64,000 nt of DNA from assembly GCF_013407925.2 (NCBI RefSeq), contig NZ_CP060201.1:3348001-3412000 (forward strand), in the 5' to 3' direction. A program made the translations under genes and the position numbers. Below are positions 44,350-52,458 of the stretch, one piece after another. Position 1 is the first letter of the stretch. The number at the start of each line of letters is the position of its first letter. Origin of the DNA: Pseudomonas protegens. GTDB lineage: Bacteria; Pseudomonadota; Gammaproteobacteria; Pseudomonadales; Pseudomonadaceae. The notes under the pieces were generated by a model that was not told where the DNA came from, did not search any database, and saw nothing but the letters and a program-made list of their open reading frames with translations.

Positions 44350-44392
44350 TCGACTCTTTTTAGCCTGAACAACCCATAACAAGGATTAGGAC

Positions 44393-45541
44393 ATGAGCGC
44401 ACCGGTGGTGATCGTGGGTACGGGCCTGGCGGGTTACAACCTGGCCCGGGAATTTCGCAAGCTCGACGGTGAAACGCCGTTGCTGCTGATCACCGCCGAT
44501 GACGGCCGTTCCTATTCCAAGCCGATGCTTTCGACCGGCTTCGGCAAGAACAAGGATGCCGACGGCCTGAGCATGGCCGAGCCCGGCGCCATGGCCGAGC
44601 AGCTCAAGGCCGAGGTTCGCACCCACACGCGCATCAGCGGCATCGACCCGGGCCACAAACGCTTGTGGATCGGTGAAGAGGCGGTGGCCTATCGCGACCT
44701 GATCCTGGCCTGGGGCGCGGAAACCGTGCGCGTGCCGGTGCAGGGCGACGCCTCTGAGCTGATTTTTCCCATCAACGACCTGGAAGACTACGCCCGCTTT
44801 CGCGCTGCGGCGGCCGGCAAGCGCCGGGTGCTATTGCTGGGCGCCGGGCTGATCGGCTGCGAATTCGCCAACGACCTGATCCTCGGCGGCTACAGCGTGG
44901 ACCTGGTGGCGCCTTGCGAGCAGGTGATGCCGACCCTGCTGCACCCGGCCGCCGCGGCGGCGGTGCAGGCCGGGCTGGAAAGCCTGGGCGCGCGCTTCCA
45001 CCTGGGCCCTGTACTCAACCGCCTGCAACGCGGCGATGACGGCCTGGAGGCCCATCTGTCCGATGGCCAGGTGATCGCCTGCGACCTGGTGGTTTCGGCC
45101 ATTGGCCTGCGCCCGCGCATCGATCTGGCCGCGGCGGCCGGGCTGGTGGTCAATCGCGGCGTGGTGGTGGACCGCGAGCTGAAAACCTCCCACGCCAACA
45201 TCTACGCCCTGGGCGATTGCGCCGAGGTCGATGGCCTCAACCTGCTATACGTGATGCCGCTGATGAGCTGCGCCCGGGCCCTGGCGCAGACCCTGGCCGG
45301 CAAGCCGACGGCAGTCAGCTACGGGCCGATGCCGATCACCGTGAAGACCCCGGTCTGCCCGCTGGTGGTGTCGCCGCCGCCACGGGGCGCCGAAGGTGTC
45401 TGGAGCGTCGAAGGGCAGGGCGCCGACATCAAGGTCCTGTGCCGTGACGCCAGCGGCCGCTTGCTGGGCTACGCCCTGACCGGGGCGGCGGTGATGGAAA
45501 AACTGGCCCTGAACAAGGAACTCCCGGCCCTGCTGGCTTAA
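44393..45541 (+). CDS. rubB: Rubredoxin-NAD(+) reductase
   Basis: A 382-residue FAD/NAD protein. FAD motif [20 protein letters not shown] motif [17 protein letters not shown], and second FAD site [12 protein letters not shown]. It reduces rubredoxin from NADH. It follows rubA directly on the same strand. Confidence 0.94.
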   Translation: MSAPVVIVGTGLAGYNLAREFRKLDGETPLLLITADDGRSYSKPMLSTGFGKNKDADGLSMAEPGAMAEQLKAEVRTHTRISGIDPGHKRLWIGEEAVAYRDLILAWGAETVRVPVQGDASELIFPINDLEDYARFRAAAAGKRRVLLLGAGLIGCEFANDLILGGYSVDLVAPCEQVMPTLLHPAAAAAVQAGLESLGARFHLGPVLNRLQRGDDGLEAHLSDGQVIACDLVVSAIGLRPRIDLAAAAGLVVNRGVVVDRELKTSHANIYALGDCAEVDGLNLLYVMPLMSCARALAQTLAGKPTAVSYGPMPITVKTPVCPLVVSPPPRGAEGVWSVEGQGADIKVLCRDASGRLLGYALTGAAVMEKLALNKELPALLA

Positions 45542-45671
45542 ATACCGGTCGTTCTGTCGGAATAACCGGGATTTTGCCCCTACAAAGGTCGCGCCAAGAC
45601 TGGCGCCACTTTCAAGCGCGTGCCATCCTCACACCCGTCTGCCGCAGCGTAGAGCCTGCGGCGCCTTGGGC

Positions 45672-45689
45672 GCTGTTCCCGTGAACAGC
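45672..45689 (+). other. Hairpin in the hupA leader
   Basis: GCTGTTC and GAACAGC around CCGT form a perfect 7-bp stem, about 40 bp before the hupA ATG. GCGCC-TTG-GGCGC lies next to it. No T-tract follows; the role is unknown. Confidence 0.35.
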
Positions 45690-45730
45690 ACGGACATAAC
45701 AACAAAAAACCGTCAAAGAGGCTTCACACT

Positions 45731-46006
45731 ATGCGTAAACCAGAACTCGCCGCAGCCATTGCCGAGAAAGCGGACCTGACCAAAGAGCAGGCCAATCGCG
45801 TGCTCAACGCCATCCTTGAGGAAATCACCGGGGCTCTGCACCGTAAAGACAGCGTCACCCTGGTCGGTTTTGGTACGTTCCTGCAACGCCACCGTGGCGC
45901 CCGTACCGGCAAGAACCCGCAAACCGGCGAGCCGGTAAAGATCAAGGCCAGCAACACCGTGGCATTCAAGCCGGGCAAGTCGCTGAAAGACAGCGTCAAC
46001 CCATAA
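45731..46006 (+). CDS. hupA: HU family DNA-binding protein
   Basis: A 91-residue histone-like protein: MRKPELAAAIAEKADLTKEQ, VGFGTFLQRHRGARTGKNPQ and the conserved VAFKPGKSLKDSVN end. It compacts and bends DNA. The neighbours rubA-rubB match the pseudomonad hupA locus, which supports the symbol. Confidence 0.93.
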   Translation: MRKPELAAAIAEKADLTKEQANRVLNAILEEITGALHRKDSVTLVGFGTFLQRHRGARTGKNPQTGEPVKIKASNTVAFKPGKSLKDSVNP

Positions 46007-46043
46007 GCATTGCGCGGGCTCCCACAGCGGGAGCGCGCAGGGG

Positions 46044-46083
46044 AAAATAGGCACGCCGAGCGCATCGGGTGCCTATTTTTTTT
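46044..46083 (+). terminator. Terminator of hupA
   Basis: AAAATAGGCAC and GTGCCTATTTT form the outer stem, CCGA and TCGG the inner, and eight T residues follow the AT step. Confidence 0.9.
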
Positions 46084-46171
46084 GCCTGTCGATTGCCCGT
46101 GCATCCGCTTGCGAAGCGGCAATGGCGTGGCTAGGATGCGCGCTTGTTTGAATTGTGATCTAAGGCCAAGG

Positions 46172-46696
46172 ATGACCCGCCCCACTGACAGATCCGTTTC
46201 ATGGACAGTGTTGTTGCGCTGCCTGGGAAGCCCCGGTCCAGCGACCCTGATACTGGGCTGCCTGCTCGCCCTTGGCCTGTCATCGGCCTCTGCCGGTAAC
46301 GGCTCGCAACTGGGGCAGATCGGTTATCGCGAAGCGCTCAGCTGGTTCCACAGCCAGCAATACGACAGCTCCGGCGCCTGGCTGTGCGGCTATTCCCTGG
46401 CCCGCGAGGACTACAGCGTGGCGCCCAAGGCTCCGCGTCTGCTGGTGGAAGTGGACCAGCGTTTTCTCTACCTCAAGTCCGCCGGCCAACTGGTGGAACT
46501 GACCGGCGCCGCCCAGGGCCCCGAGCGCAGCGAGTACCAGAACGCCAGCGCCCACATCCGCGTCACCCTGAACATCCTCAAGCGCAACAACTTCAGCGAG
46601 TACCAGGAGTCGCACGACCGCCAGGTACTGGCGCGCATCGAGATCAACGACCAGGTCGAAACCCTCACCCTCAAGGGGCAATCATGCGGTACTTGA
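46172..46696 (+). CDS. Unknown secreted protein upstream of the T6SS toxin module
   Basis: A 174-residue protein starting MTRPTDRSVS. It has a long hydrophobic segment ending near SSASAGNGSQ, probably a signal peptide or anchor. The mature part (YREALSWFHSQQYDSSGAWLCGYSLARED) is unfamiliar. The next gene overlaps its end by 13 bp, so the two are likely co-expressed. A longer frame starting at 46010 is rejected because it runs through the hupA terminator. Confidence 0.65.
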   Translation: MTRPTDRSVSWTVLLRCLGSPGPATLILGCLLALGLSSASAGNGSQLGQIGYREALSWFHSQQYDSSGAWLCGYSLAREDYSVAPKAPRLLVEVDQRFLYLKSAGQLVELTGAAQGPERSEYQNASAHIRVTLNILKRNNFSEYQESHDRQVLARIEINDQVETLTLKGQSCGT

Positions 46697-47055
46697 ACTC
46701 CCTGGGCCTGAGCCTGCTGCTCGCAGGCGTCAGCCTGCCGGCCCTGGCCGATGAGGCCAACCCGGGCCAGGGCTGCTATGGCCACCTCACCGAACTGGTG
46801 CGCAGCAGCGATTTTCCCTACCGCGACTTCACCACCCCGGAGCACCTCAAGCTGTTGATCGACCGTGATGATGGTGACCAGTTGAGCCTGCAGTTGTTCT
46901 ACGAAACCTCCGGCAGCGGAATCATCGGCTGGGTCCGTTACGACGTGCCGCAGCAGGCACTGTGGAATGTCAGCATCGACCCGCAAGAGCCCCAGGCGCT
47001 CAAGTTCGACCCGCGTTTTGCCCGGGCCTATGCGTCCTGCCTGGAGTCGCGCTAG
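46684..47055 (+). CDS. Unknown small secreted protein, overlapping partner
   Basis: A 123-residue protein with a clear signal peptide (MRYLNSLGLSLLLAGVSLPALADE). The mature part has two cysteines (GQGCYGHL near the start, ARAYASCLESR at the end), possibly forming a disulphide. Its start lies inside the preceding gene. No family recognised. Confidence 0.65.
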   Translation: MRYLNSLGLSLLLAGVSLPALADEANPGQGCYGHLTELVRSSDFPYRDFTTPEHLKLLIDRDDGDQLSLQLFYETSGSGIIGWVRYDVPQQALWNVSIDPQEPQALKFDPRFARAYASCLESR

Positions 47056-47176
47056 GCCTTGGCCAGCCGCCACTGGCGCAGTGCAGAGTTGCCGAGTGGT
47101 TCCTTGATTGTTGCCAGTCATTGCTTGAAAATTCGCCGTCATCCGAATCACCCTTTCAGCATGGAACGCGAATCTC

Positions 47177-47611
47177 TTGTCCTCCTACCGCATTCAAGAA
47201 GCCGATCTCGATATTCCTGACGCCTGGCAGGACCAGAGCATCAACATCTTCAAGCTGCCGGCCGTGGGCGGCGCCCAGGAAGCCAGCTTCGTCATCAGCC
47301 GCGACCCGAGCCAGGGCGAGGCCTCATTCGCCGATTACGTGGCCCAGCAACTGAGCAGCGCCGAGCAGCAACTGCCGGGTTTCACCCTGATCAAGCGCTG
47401 GGACTTCGACATGCACGGCCACGCCTCGGTCCTGCTGGACTACAGCTGGCAACGCGAAGGCCGCGAGCTGATGCTGCGCCAGGTGTTCATCGAGCGTAAG
47501 CCGGCAGTGCTGATCACCACCCTGACCACCACGCGGCAAGACTTGGTGCACCACGAGCCGGCCTGGAAACAGGCCATGCAGAGCCTCAAGCCTCAGCCTT
47601 CGCGGGCCTGA
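47177..47611 (+). CDS. eagT6: T6SS effector chaperone, EagT6-like (DUF1795/DcrB fold)
   Basis: A 144-residue DUF1795 protein. The start pattern YRIQEADLDIPDAWQDQSINIFKLP is shared with the second chaperone at 56929-57354 (YRLNELQFQLPASELQDASINILKFP). Eag chaperones bind and shield the transmembrane segments of PAAR effectors before export. It starts at TTG after GGAACGCGAATCTC. The cognate effector is the next gene, as in P. aeruginosa eagT6-tse6-tsi6. Confidence 0.85.
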   Translation: MSSYRIQEADLDIPDAWQDQSINIFKLPAVGGAQEASFVISRDPSQGEASFADYVAQQLSSAEQQLPGFTLIKRWDFDMHGHASVLLDYSWQREGRELMLRQVFIERKPAVLITTLTTTRQDLVHHEPAWKQAMQSLKPQPSRA

Positions 47612-47633
47612 TCCCTTCGCTGAGTAGCGCACC

Positions 47634-48926
47634 ATGGATATGTTGGCAGCAGCGCGCCTGGGCGATGAAATCGCCCACGGTTTTGGCGTGGCGGCGATGG
47701 TGGCGGGAGCCGTTGTCGGCGCCCTGATCGGCGCCGCGGTGGTGGCGGCGACCGTGGCCACCGGTGGTGTGGCGATCGCCATCATCGCCGGTTCGGTCGC
47801 CGCCGGCGGCCTGTCGATGTTCCAGATCGCCAAGGGCCTGAGCACGATCTTCAACCTGCCCGAACCCGGCACGGGGGTGCTGGTGGAGGGCAGCTTCAAT
47901 GTCCGCATCAACCTGCGCAACGCCATGCGCGCGGGCCAGGATCACTCGTCCTCGTGCAGCGGCCTGCCGCTGAACCACCCGATCTGGCCGTTCCCGGTAC
48001 TGATCGCCGAGGGCAGCGCCAAGGTCACCATCAACGGCAAGCCGGCGGCGCGCCTGCAAAGCAAGATGGTCTGCGGCGCCCACATCAAGACCGGCAGCGA
48101 AAACACCTTCATTGGCGGGCCCACGGTGCAGGTGGCGTTCGTCCTGGATATCGAAGGCTGGATGCACACCGGGTTGGAGGCGCTGGGGCTGGCGGCGCTC
48201 GGCGCCGGGCTGGTAGTGGCGGCCATGGCGGGCGTAGCGGCATTGGCCGGTGCCCTGGCAGTGGGCGCCGCGGTGTATGGCGGCATGGCCCTGCTGGGGG
48301 ACCTGGGCGACCGCCTGGGGCCGGGTTATCGCGATCTGCTGCAAGGGGTGGCCGGCATGGCCCTGCTGGGCCTGGGGCCGAAGCTGGCGGCGCGCAAACC
48401 GGCGACCGCGGTGCCCGAGCTGACCTCGCGGCGTGCCTACCTGAATCAGAAGTTCGGCCGCTCCGGCGACATGCACGGCGACATCAACTACCGTGGCAAC
48501 CGTGAAGTGGCGGCGAACTTCTTCGAGTCCCAGGGCTATTCCAAGGTCGATGCACAGTCCTACATGAACGGCCTGGATTTCAATCATCCGGTGCGCGTGG
48601 AGACCCTGGCCCCCGGCAAGAACCTGTGGCAATACCAGTCCCCCGGAGCGCCCCAGGGCAACTGGTATACTCTCAGCCCGCGGGTACAGCCGACCGAGCT
48701 GGGGATCAACCCCATGGGCACCAACCGCGCCGCCAACACCATTGAACCCAAGGTTCTCAACTCCTATGGAACAACGCGCAAGGTGCAGGTCCTGCGCAGC
48801 ACGGCTGCGCCGACCAACGACTTCTGGTCGGTCAAGGGGCAGTCCTATCCCGCCAAGGGCGGGGCGCAGCAGTTGTTCTCCAATGACAAAGGCGCCTTCG
48901 GCGCGCTTCCTTCCGGTGGACCATGA
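47634..48926 (+). CDS. tse6: Tse6-like T6SS PAAR effector, probable NAD(P)+ glycohydrolase
   Basis: A 430-residue effector. The prePAAR motif AARLGDEIAH is at residues 6-15. The first membrane segments follow (VAGAVVGALIGAAVVAATVA), then a PAAR domain at residues about 75-180 (VLIAEGSAKVTINGKPAARL, CGAHIKTGSENTFIGGP) and a second hydrophobic block (LGLAALGAGLVVAAMAGVAALAG). The C-terminal toxin at about 262-430 (RAYLNQKFGRSGDMHGDINY) resembles the polymorphic toxin type 46/Tse6 group, whose P. aeruginosa member destroys NAD(P)+. The adjacent Tsi6-like gene supports this. The stop overlaps the immunity start as ATGA. Catalysis is inferred from family. Confidence 0.85.
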   Translation: MDMLAAARLGDEIAHGFGVAAMVAGAVVGALIGAAVVAATVATGGVAIAIIAGSVAAGGLSMFQIAKGLSTIFNLPEPGTGVLVEGSFNVRINLRNAMRAGQDHSSSCSGLPLNHPIWPFPVLIAEGSAKVTINGKPAARLQSKMVCGAHIKTGSENTFIGGPTVQVAFVLDIEGWMHTGLEALGLAALGAGLVVAAMAGVAALAGALAVGAAVYGGMALLGDLGDRLGPGYRDLLQGVAGMALLGLGPKLAARKPATAVPELTSRRAYLNQKFGRSGDMHGDINYRGNREVAANFFESQGYSKVDAQSYMNGLDFNHPVRVETLAPGKNLWQYQSPGAPQGNWYTLSPRVQPTELGINPMGTNRAANTIEPKVLNSYGTTRKVQVLRSTAAPTNDFWSVKGQSYPAKGGAQQLFSNDKGAFGALPSGGP

Positions 48927-49207
48927 AACCAATCGACTACATTGATCACGCACTGGCGCTGGTGGCCAAGCGGGCCCTGGTCCTGCCGGGTTACGAAGTC
49001 TTCGACAGCCTGCAAAAACAGCTGCAGTACGTTCGCGCGGTGCTGCTGGACCGCAGCCTGGACCGCTCCGGGCTACACCAGATCAGCATTGGCGCCATTG
49101 CCGTGAAGGAGTTCGACGAAACCGACCCGGAGCTGGCCCGGGCGTTGAAAGACGCATATTACGTGGCGGTACAGACCGGGCGTGGCTTGAAGGTCGACCT
49201 GCCCTGA
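48923..49207 (+). CDS. tsi6: Tsi6-like immunity protein
   Basis: A 94-residue helical protein (MKPIDYIDHALALVAKRALV; then LQYVRAVLLDRSLDRSGLH; AIAVKEFDETDPELARALKD; end TGRGLKVDLP). Length and these segments match what I know of P. aeruginosa Tsi6, which blocks Tse6. It protects against the toxin encoded directly upstream, whose stop codon it overlaps. Confidence 0.87.
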   Translation: MKPIDYIDHALALVAKRALVLPGYEVFDSLQKQLQYVRAVLLDRSLDRSGLHQISIGAIAVKEFDETDPELARALKDAYYVAVQTGRGLKVDLP

Positions 49208-49247
49208 GGCACGTCTTTGGTTATCCGTGATGCCGCCGGAGGGCGCC

Positions 49248-49511
49248 ATGCTGTTCAAGGATCTGTCGGTCAATCGCGAGGAGATGTTCTCGATGGGCAT
49301 CGAAGCACTCAGCGGCCAGTACTACGTTTCCTTCCCGGTCAGCCTCGGCGTGGTCGACTACGAGGAGTTCTACGCCATCGATCGCGCGACCTTCGAGCGG
49401 TTCGAACAGGACCTGCAAGCCGCGCTGGCATTTGTCACCCGCGCCAGACGGCGCGAGCTGGATCAGCTGCTGATCATCCAGCCGGGCAAGAATCGCGGCT
49501 CGGCGATCTGA
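49248..49511 (+). CDS. Small paralogous protein A, possible orphan immunity protein
   Basis: An 87-residue acidic protein (MLFKDLSVNREEMFSMGIEA). It is about 90 percent identical to the protein at 50073-50321 over their shared length. A third, decayed copy lies at 51725-51795. GGAGG before the ATG at 49248 fixes the start. It has no signal peptide. Position behind a toxin-immunity pair suggests immunity, but no family was recognised. Confidence 0.65.
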   Translation: MLFKDLSVNREEMFSMGIEALSGQYYVSFPVSLGVVDYEEFYAIDRATFERFEQDLQAALAFVTRARRRELDQLLIIQPGKNRGSAI

Positions 49512-49685
49512 TCCATCCTCTGGGAGTCCTCAAGAAGCCTGATCTCGTTGAGATCGAGCCGCTGGTCGCTGGGGCGCCAGACCATCCCACATCAGAGAAA
49601 TTGCCCCGGTAGCCACATGCAACGTTATGCCAGGCCCCGCGCCAGTATCTGAGTGAGGTCAAAACCTTAACTGAGGTGTTTGTAA

Positions 49686-50018
49686 GTGACTGAGCAAGAA
49701 TTGCAGGCCTATGTGGAAAAGGCGGATGCCGACACAGTACGTGTTCGGGTCATGGACGCCTCGCTGGACGCGGCCCTGGTGGCCCTGGGGTTTGGCGCAA
49801 CGATCGAACCGGGGGTGTATGCCCTGGACGTAGCGGACGACGGGCGCAAGGCGCAGCTCTTCGATGCCCTGCGCACGCTCGGCGTGGCCTTCGCCGATGG
49901 CAAGGAGTGGTGCCCGGCCGAGGTTTTTGAATACCTGCGCGACATGAACCTGCTCAGCGGCACCTTCACCCGGGTTTCCTGGCGCGAGCCCGGACGCTAT
50001 CACCTGGTCGAGGTCTGA
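49686..50018 (+). CDS. Unknown small protein in the immunity array
   Basis: 110 residues starting at GTG (MTEQELQAYVEKADADTVRV). An alpha/beta protein with no signal peptide and no recognised family. It sits between paralogues A and B. AGGTG before the GTG is the likely ribosome binding site. Confidence 0.6.
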   Translation: MTEQELQAYVEKADADTVRVRVMDASLDAALVALGFGATIEPGVYALDVADDGRKAQLFDALRTLGVAFADGKEWCPAEVFEYLRDMNLLSGTFTRVSWREPGRYHLVEV

Positions 50019-50072
50019 TCGTCCGCCTCGAAGGACCACCCTTGTTCAGTGGCGGTCTTACACGGGACCGAG

Positions 50073-50321
50073 ATGAAATTCATCGATCTGTCGGTCAATC
50101 GCGAGGAGATGTTCTCCATGGGCATCGAAGCACTCAGCGGCCAGCACTACGTCTCCTTCCCGGTCAGCCTCGGCGTGGTCGACTACGAGGAGTTCTACGC
50201 CATCGATCGCGCGACCTTCGAGCGGTTCGAACAGGACCTGCCCGCCGCGCTGGCATTGGTCACCCGCGCCAGACGGTTGCTGATCATCCAGCCGGGCAGT
50301 CATCGCGGCTCGGCGATCTGA
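50073..50321 (+). CDS. Small paralogous protein B, possible orphan immunity protein
   Basis: 82 residues (MKFIDLSVNREEMFSMGIEA). Compared with paralogue A it lacks the short ELDQ segment near the end (ARRLLIIQPGSHRGSAI) and carries a handful of changes. ACGGGACCGAG precedes the ATG. The two copies flank the gene at 49686. Confidence 0.65.
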   Translation: MKFIDLSVNREEMFSMGIEALSGQHYVSFPVSLGVVDYEEFYAIDRATFERFEQDLPAALALVTRARRLLIIQPGSHRGSAI

Positions 50322-50339
50322 TCCAGCCTCCTTCAGGCC

Positions 50340-50954
50340 TCAGGCATTGTTCCGATAAGGCACGAAACGCCGTTCGGCGCTGTACAGCCCCAGTCCCTTG
50401 TCACCCTTGAAGCCAGTGTCGATCAAGCGGTCGGCCAGGGTTGCGCTGATCAACAAGTCGCCGGACTCCGGCTCCCGGGCGATCTGGCCCATGCCCGGGG
50501 CGCTTTCGAGAAACCAGGTCTTGTTGAAGTAGAGCAGGGTGCCGTCTTCGTCGCGCTCCGCTTCGGAACGCGCGTGGTCGATGGCCTTCACGGCCTGGAT
50601 GGCGTTGACGATGTAGTACGGCTGGCTGATCTCCTGATGCTCGGCCACCAGGCGCAAGGGCTGGATCAGCTCGACATCGGCCGGCGCCTGCTGGCGGAGA
50701 AAGTCCGCCAGGCGCGCCGACACCAGGGGAATGCCCCCCAGCAGCCACAGGCAATCATGCTCCAGCAGCTTTTTCGCCTTGCACTGGAAAAACACCGGCG
50801 GCGTATCCATCGCTTTTGGATACGGCTGCCCGGCGAGCAGGGCCAGGTAGTCGAAACTGGAGCCCGGGGTTTGATAGGCACCGCTCTCGACGTCGTAGGA
50901 GCCGATCAGCTTCGGGTTGTATTGGATCGGAGGTTTCCAGCTCAAGATCATCAT
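50340..50954 (-). CDS. Imm11/DUF1629-like immunity protein (probable)
   Basis: 204 residues. VFFQCKAKKLLEHDCLWLLGGIPLVSARLADFLRQQ and YYIVNAIQAVKAIDHARS recall the DUF1629/Imm11 group of polymorphic-toxin immunity proteins. A decayed piece of a second such gene lies at 51658-51712. It is the last gene of the minus-strand Rhs module and may protect against a toxin no longer encoded here. Confidence 0.55.
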   Translation of the reverse strand: MMILSWKPPIQYNPKLIGSYDVESGAYQTPGSSFDYLALLAGQPYPKAMDTPPVFFQCKAKKLLEHDCLWLLGGIPLVSARLADFLRQQAPADVELIQPLRLVAEHQEISQPYYIVNAIQAVKAIDHARSEAERDEDGTLLYFNKTWFLESAPGMGQIAREPESGDLLISATLADRLIDTGFKGDKGLGLYSAERRFVPYRNNA

Positions 50955-50997
50955 CTGTTCCTACTGGTAATAGACTCCCGGCCAGCCTTGAACCCTG

Positions 50998-51642
50998 TCA
51001 GCTGCCGCGCTGCCAATGCAGGTGCTCACCGATCATGACCGTCGACAGGCTCTGATCCGGGTCATAGCCGAGGTCATAGTCGAGCTGCTTGAACCAACTG
51101 GTGGCGAAGGTCGAGGCCCTGGCGACACGCCCGGCTTGCAACTGGTCGACGCGGACGTACCAGTTGTTGGGTGGCGTGACGGACAGGTAGTGGTTCAGGT
51201 TGTCGGCGCTAAAGGTCCAGCACAGGGACAGCAGGCGCGACTCCGCCGGTCGTGCTTCATAAATGTGCGCGTTGACGATCAGGGCCTTGCCATCGAACAG
51301 ATGGCGATAGCGGACGTTTTCACCGTAGGTGGTCACGTCCTTGTCAAAGCGGCTGATGCTCAGGATCAGTTGTCCGTCGGCATCGAAACCATAGGCCTGC
51401 AGATTCTTCGATTCACGGCTGGCCTTGCTCAGCGACGCCAGGGGTTGTCCCTCCCTGCTGACGCTGGGTATCAAGCGTTCAAAGGGGATGAGCTCCAGGG
51501 TCGGGCCTAGGGAATACTCCCAGCGGATCACGGCTTGCCTGATCGCCTGATAGTGCTGGTGAACTTGCGGCTCATAACGCTTGAACAGCTTGCCGAGGGT
51601 GTTGCGCCGGCTTTCAAGCTCCGGGTTGTGCATGACATTCAT
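50998..51642 (-). CDS. Unknown protein of the Rhs immunity region
   Basis: 214 residues starting MNVMHNPELESRRN. No signal peptide or membrane segment; it has many aromatic residues in the second half (NWYVRVDQLQAGRVARASTF). No family recognised. GAGGGAAATAACCC precedes the ATG at 51642. The upstream DNA consists of gene remnants. Immunity is only suggested by position. Confidence 0.6.
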   Translation of the reverse strand: MNVMHNPELESRRNTLGKLFKRYEPQVHQHYQAIRQAVIRWEYSLGPTLELIPFERLIPSVSREGQPLASLSKASRESKNLQAYGFDADGQLILSISRFDKDVTTYGENVRYRHLFDGKALIVNAHIYEARPAESRLLSLCWTFSADNLNHYLSVTPPNNWYVRVDQLQAGRVARASTFATSWFKQLDYDLGYDPDQSLSTVMIGEHLHWQRGS

Positions 51643-51657
51643 TGGGTTATTTCCCTC

Positions 51658-51712
51658 AGCTGCCACAGGCAATCGTGCTCCAGCAGCTCTTTCGCCGTGC
51701 ACTGAAAAAACC
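51658..51712 (-). pseudogene. Remnant of an Imm11-like immunity gene
   Basis: Read on the minus strand it gives FFQCTAKELLEHDCLWQL, nearly the same as FFQCKAKKLLEHDCLWLL of the intact gene at 50340-50954 (DNA match at 50739-50795 with few mismatches). It has no start or end and is only about 55 bp long. Confidence 0.65.
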
Positions 51713-51724
51713 GCGACTTTGGCG

Positions 51725-51795
51725 CGGTTCTATAAGGGGCTGCAGGCCGTGCTGGCGCTCGTCAGCCGCGCCAGAAAGCGCGGTCCGGCGATCTG
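51725..51795 (+). pseudogene. Remnant of a third paralogue A/B gene
   Basis: Read on the plus strand it gives FYKGLQAVLALVSRARKR, matching FEQDLQAALAFVTRARRR of the gene at 49248, and the DNA ends in the same GGCGATCTG. The rest of the gene is missing. It abuts the Imm11-like remnant. Confidence 0.6.
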
Positions 51796-51816
51796 CCCCG
51801 GCACTCCGGCAATTGC

Positions 51817-52443
51817 TCAGTTCAGCGCCGTCAGGAGTTGCTTGTTGAACGACTCTTTCAGTTCCTGGTTGTTGGTGTAGCCCAGGGTCTGCTCGCTCAG
51901 AATCTTCGCCAGCGTTGCGTCGTCCGGTTGGATTGCGTTGGTTTTCAAGGCGATAACAATCAGCGGGACCGGATAGGCGTAATACTTTGGCCTCTCGATG
52001 ACATCGCTCACCAGTGCGGGGCTGACATTGAGGAGGTTGTACAGGATAGGCAGGTGAACATCCTGGAGCCGGCGCAGCATCACCTGGCAGGTATTTTCAA
52101 TGCCTTGTTCGGTCACGGGCAGCAGTGGACAGCCGTCTTTTTCGCTGACCGTCGACATGCAGTAGACCAGTTTCGGATTGGCCAGGTTGGATGGGTAGGG
52201 CGGGCTTATCCGCTCGATCTCCGCCTGCAGGGCCGGGTGTTCGACGAAGATGATGATTTCGTAGGCGCGGGTGTTGGCCAGGTACTCGAAATGCAAGGTC
52301 GCCACGGCGCCCGACTCTTTATGGGCAATCACCACTTTGTTCCGGGTGACTTTGACTCCGGGATAAGCCGAGAGCTCGCTCTTCAAGAAAAGCTGGAGTG
52401 CCTTTTCGAAGTTGCTGCGCAATTCCTTGGTGTCTGCTTTCAT
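51817..52443 (-). CDS. Candidate immunity protein for the Rhs toxin
   Basis: 208 residues (MKADTKELRSNFEKALQLFL). An alpha/beta start (KVTRNKVVIAHKESGAVATLHFEYL) and helical end are visible; no family recognised. It follows the rhs gene after 15 bp on the same strand, the usual place of the cognate immunity gene. No signal peptide is seen, consistent with protection against a cytoplasmic nuclease. Confidence 0.65.
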   Translation of the reverse strand: MKADTKELRSNFEKALQLFLKSELSAYPGVKVTRNKVVIAHKESGAVATLHFEYLANTRAYEIIIFVEHPALQAEIERISPPYPSNLANPKLVYCMSTVSEKDGCPLLPVTEQGIENTCQVMLRRLQDVHLPILYNLLNVSPALVSDVIERPKYYAYPVPLIVIALKTNAIQPDDATLAKILSEQTLGYTNNQELKESFNKQLLTALN

Positions 52444-52458
52444 TTCTCGATTACTCGT

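Noticed and set aside
47634..48926. Alternative reading as a Tas1-type (p)ppApp synthetase effector
   Set aside because: The C-terminal sequence lacks a RelA/SpoT synthetase pattern, and the adjacent immunity protein looks like Tsi6.
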